A stretch of 64,000 nucleotides of DNA from Erysipelotrichaceae bacterium (GTDB taxonomy: Bacteria > Bacillota_I > Bacilli_A > Erysipelotrichales > Erysipelotrichaceae), in assembly GCA_012513225.1 (NCBI GenBank), contig JAAZCQ010000037.1, forward strand, positions 62,001 to 126,000. The letters run 5' to 3'. Position 1 is the stretch's first letter. Every line of letters starts with the position of its first letter. The notes beneath the pieces are model-generated. The model did not search any database. It was not told the DNA's origin and saw only the letters and a list, made by a program, of their open reading frames with translations. This document shows, in pieces, positions 63,557-64,000 of this stretch. Both the position numbers and the translations under genes were made by a program.

Positions 63557-64000
63557 ATGTTTAGAAAAGATTCAAACTTTTATTCAAGAGTAGATAAAAA
63601 AATGGAAGGCCATTGGAAAATACTATTTTTTTGTATTTTCATTATTAACATTGTAAGTATTGTTGTTGATAAGGGTAGCTTTTCACTTGAAATTATTGAG
63701 TTTTTAAAAGAAGTAATCTACAGTGGGTTTTCAATAGACAAATTTTCAAAAATTATTATAGAAGAACATAGCTTTGATTTTGTACACATACTTATTAGCT
63801 TAGCTACAAACCTATTTACTATAACGTTAAATATGGTACTTTTAGATTTTATAAGAACTGGAAAATTTGAAATTAAAAATATATTAAACTATGTAAAAGA
63901 GTATCCTATACAAACTGTGGGTGCTAGTATTATTTTCTATTTATTACACGTAATTTTTGGATATATTCCAATAATTGGGGCTATTATAAATTATATACTT
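63557..64000 (+). CDS. DUF975-like integral membrane protein, N-terminal part (cut by window end)
   Basis: Open from the ATG at 63557 to the last base: 148 residues. AAAGGTG lies upstream. It begins MFRKDSNFYSRVDKKMEGHWKI, matching the broken neighbour (YSRVKNKM..NWKI), and later segments correspond too (KFEIKNILNYVKEYP with SFELGNIFNYIKENP; FGYIPIIGAI with LGLIPVVGFI). At least three membrane segments are seen. The function of DUF975 is unknown. Confidence 0.75.
   Translation, partial: MFRKDSNFYSRVDKKMEGHWKILFFCIFIINIVSIVVDKGSFSLEIIEFLKEVIYSGFSIDKFSKIIIEEHSFDFVHILISLATNLFTITLNMVLLDFIRTGKFEIKNILNYVKEYPIQTVGASIIFYLLHVIFGYIPIIGAIINYIL

Overview
This is about 64 kb of chromosome from a very AT-rich, low-GC Bacillota-type bacterium. 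UGA is used as a stop codon, for example by fhs and by the gene before mnmG, so this is not a mycoplasma-type code. Gene content suggests an anaerobe: a class III ribonucleotide reductase, a flavodiiron protein/rubredoxin pair, and a glycine cleavage system with formate-THF ligase. An erysipelotrichia- or mollicute-related lineage is my inference and is not proven here. The window is dominated by genes that flank oriC in Bacillus: gyrA, serS, scRNA, tadA, dnaX, ybaB, recR, mnmG, rsmG, noc, parA, parB, mnmE, metG, tatD, rnmV, rsmA and ispE. Blocks from both sides of the classical origin are reshuffled here. I saw no tRNA or rRNA gene, CRISPR array, insertion sequence or prophage.

Layout. 1-6364: 3' end of gyrA, then the operon gcvT-gcvH-gcvPA-gcvPB-lplA. 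6365-9603: an intergenic region with three palindromic repeats, an HxlR regulator with a small barrel protein, a HAD phosphatase and a lipoprotein. 9645-11345: the serS T-box, serS and SRP RNA, with two perfect parS sites flanking serS. 11346-20416: tadA, then the run dnaX-ybaB-recR-fhs-(EVE-like)-mnmG-(ThyX-like)-sirtuin. 20450-24360: a GHL10-like lipoprotein, a FAD dehydrogenase and lpdA, the likely E3 of the glycine cleavage system. 24426-27253: trkH and trkA. 27439-31884: a DUF6935-like protein, a HAD phosphatase, and csoR-copA with a CopZ domain fused to CopA. 32028-35246: TraX-like protein, membrane-anchored XRE regulator, amidohydrolase. 35390-38502: rsmG-noc-parA-parB. 38582-41145: flavodiiron protein, NADH:rubredoxin oxidoreductase-like protein, rubredoxin. 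41316-45219: DEAD-box helicase, mnmE, RDD protein, tatD. 45338-45434: a probable unannotated small RNA. 45483-47690: rnmV-rsmA-ispE. 47759-50330: cold-shock protein, Met T-box, metG. 50374-56782: lipoprotein, addA, addB. 56890-60242: nrdG and nrdD divergent from a Crp-like regulator. 60306-64000: lipoprotein, glutathione peroxidase, PHP protein, a broken DUF975-like membrane gene and its paralogue, cut by the window end.

How the parts fit. GcvT/H/PA/PB with LpdA and LplA make a complete glycine cleavage system feeding one-carbon units to THF, where Fhs also acts. ParA and ParB are encoded about 26 kb from two parS sites, one of which appears to double as a stem of the serS T-box RNA. FprA, the reductase and rubredoxin form an oxygen/NO-reducing chain. 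CsoR and CopA form a copper-efflux unit.

The most interesting observations are: the parS/T-box overlap; a compact three-hairpin RNA with two C-rich loops; four genes lacking a Shine-Dalgarno sequence but with a -10 hexamer exactly six bases before the ATG; a Noc-like ParB paralogue without its CTP-binding motifs and membrane helix; a palindrome lying on both divergent -35 elements of nrdD and the Crp-like gene; and an internal start that could yield free CopZ from copA.
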